A stretch of DNA of 64,000 bases, from positions 930,001-994,000 of the forward strand of contig CBDCYH010000001.1 of NCBI GenBank assembly GCA_965224105.1, in the 5' to 3' direction. The translations under genes were made by a program, and so were the position numbers. Under the pieces are notes generated by a model. It was not told the origin of the DNA. It worked only from the letters and a program-made list of their open reading frames with translations, and did no database searches. This DNA comes from CBDCYH01 sp965224105 (GTDB lineage Bacteria > Bacteroidota > Rhodothermia > Rhodothermales > JABDKH01). Each line of letters starts with the position of its first letter. Positions within the stretch are counted from its first letter, which is position 1. Shown piece by piece: positions 63,249-64,000 of the stretch.

Positions 63249-63968
63249 TCAGATCAGACCGATTTTCCACTCTCTCAGGAGCTTGTCGAGCCTCCTGGCA
63301 TTCCCGTATGTGACCTGATCGAGCAGCTTCCAGTATTTGGGCCCATGGTTTTTGACCCTCGTGTGGACCAATTCGTGCAACAGAACATAGTCGATCAACT
63401 CGTCGGGCAGCCGGACGAGATGCAGACTTAGGGAAATGTTGTTATCGTTTGAACAGCTACCCCACTGCGACCTGGTATCTCGCACCGATACCTTGTTGTA
63501 AGTGAAACCAAATTGGAAGCTTAGCTCGAACAACCTTTGCGGCAATATTTCCTTCGCCTCGCGCCGATATGTTTCAACGATAGCATCTCGGATGTATCGT
63601 TGTGCAGGTCCTGCATGCAAATCCTCAGTAGATGGAATAGTCACCCGAACGCGCCCGGGTGTTATTCTTCTGGATCTTCTGCTGCCCCGCACCAGGTCCA
63701 GCACATGCGAACGCGTACGAAACTCGAGGTCCTCGGTGAAAACCGTCTGCTTCCTCTCTACCGCCTCCATCTTTTGCCGGGACTCCACTATCCACTCAAC
63801 GTTGTCCTCCACCAGGGACAGCGCTTCGGTAAGTGGCGTGTGGTACGGCACGGTCACCCTGACTGGCCGGAATGCGCGAACCGAGATGCTCAGCCGTCTC
63901 GACCTCTTGTTCGGGACCACAGCGACAGGGCCCACGCGATCGACAAATAGAGTCTTTTTGCGCTTCAA
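63249..63968 (-). CDS. YgjP-like (SprT/WLM-type) metallopeptidase, 5' end possibly beyond the window
   Basis: A 239-residue protein matching the YgjP family of zinc metallopeptidase-like proteins. The zinc motif HELVH is at 198-202 (LIDYVLLHELVHTRV), and a third ligand H208 follows in KNHGPKYW. The preceding SQWGSCSNDNNISLSL strand is typical. Members may process DNA-protein crosslinks or other proteins; the role is unproven. The frame begins with TTG at 63968, with a weak GGAAA site upstream. No stop codon precedes it before the window edge at 64000, so the true start could lie outside. Confidence 0.85.
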   Translation of the reverse strand: MKRKKTLFVDRVGPVAVVPNKRSRRLSISVRAFRPVRVTVPYHTPLTEALSLVEDNVEWIVESRQKMEAVERKQTVFTEDLEFRTRSHVLDLVRGSRRSRRITPGRVRVTIPSTEDLHAGPAQRYIRDAIVETYRREAKEILPQRLFELSFQFGFTYNKVSVRDTRSQWGSCSNDNNISLSLHLVRLPDELIDYVLLHELVHTRVKNHGPKYWKLLDQVTYGNARRLDKLLREWKIGLI

Positions 63969-64000
63969 TTGCTGATTTCCTGTTTTTGTCGACTCAGTTG

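Noticed and set aside
53013..63968. Anti-phage defence island
   Set aside because: The operon contains nucleases and a helicase, but all match housekeeping AddAB and YhaO/YhaN types. No toxin, methylase, reverse transcriptase or other defence hallmark, and no mobile element, is present.

Overview
The window looks like chromosomal DNA of a marine, Rhodothermus-like bacterium (Rhodothermota/Rhodothermales, Bacteroidetes relatives). Four things point there. Secreted proteins end in type IX secretion (T9SS) sorting domains and are accompanied by PorV/PorQ-type and TonB-dependent outer-membrane proteins. There are many lipoproteins with Bacteroidetes-like signals. Strong Shine-Dalgarno sites are scarce. 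Most tellingly, a complex I cluster nuoJKLM-nhaD-pcd-nuoN places a Na+/H+ antiporter and a pterin dehydratase between nuoM and nuoN, an arrangement I recall being described for Rhodothermus marinus. No rRNA, tRNA, CRISPR array, insertion sequence or prophage gene was recognised.

Layout. 1-6306 (+): a gene tail, a MOSC protein and a giant alpha-2-macroglobulin lipoprotein. 6314-19575 (-): fused isobutyryl-CoA mutase IcmF, a phosphopantetheinyl transferase overlapping a Mn-type superoxide dismutase, a small PH-like protein, then the complex I membrane-arm operon with nhaD and pcd. 19901-25618: a secreted GHL10-type glycosidase (+) whose 3' end overlaps an exonuclease/GIY-YIG fusion (-), a PAS membrane protein (-) and a lipoprotein alkaline phosphatase (-). 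25836-33821 (+): malate dehydrogenase, a double FKBP lipoprotein, a cation efflux protein, a frameshifted esterase, glpK, glpD and an MscS channel. 33895-38255 (-): a DUF2911 protein, a two-component system, a Spo0M/arrestin-like protein and an apparently exported methyltransferase.

38464-50890 (+) is a long run of cell-surface genes: two T9SS cargo proteins, a lipoprotein, a TonB-dependent receptor, a PorV/PorQ-type protein, a beta-propeller-like lipoprotein and a secreted endonuclease/exonuclease/phosphatase. The last five are tightly packed and probably one operon. I suggest this is a surface uptake system, possibly for extracellular nucleic acid or phosphate esters; that substrate is inference. 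50933-52958 holds small proteins, a collagen-like lipoprotein, a DUF971 protein and an outer-membrane barrel.

53013-62819 (-) is a translationally coupled DNA-end-processing operon, addB-addA-yhaO-like-yhaN-like, with three successive 4-nt overlaps that use ATG, GTG and TTG in turn. The window ends with a 76-residue protein followed by a terminator and a YgjP-like metallopeptidase whose reading frame stays open to the window edge.

The strongest leads are the surface operon, the coupled AddAB/Mre11-Rad50-like operon, and the single-base frameshift exactly at the nucleophile serine codon of the esterase. None of these is proven to be a new system.
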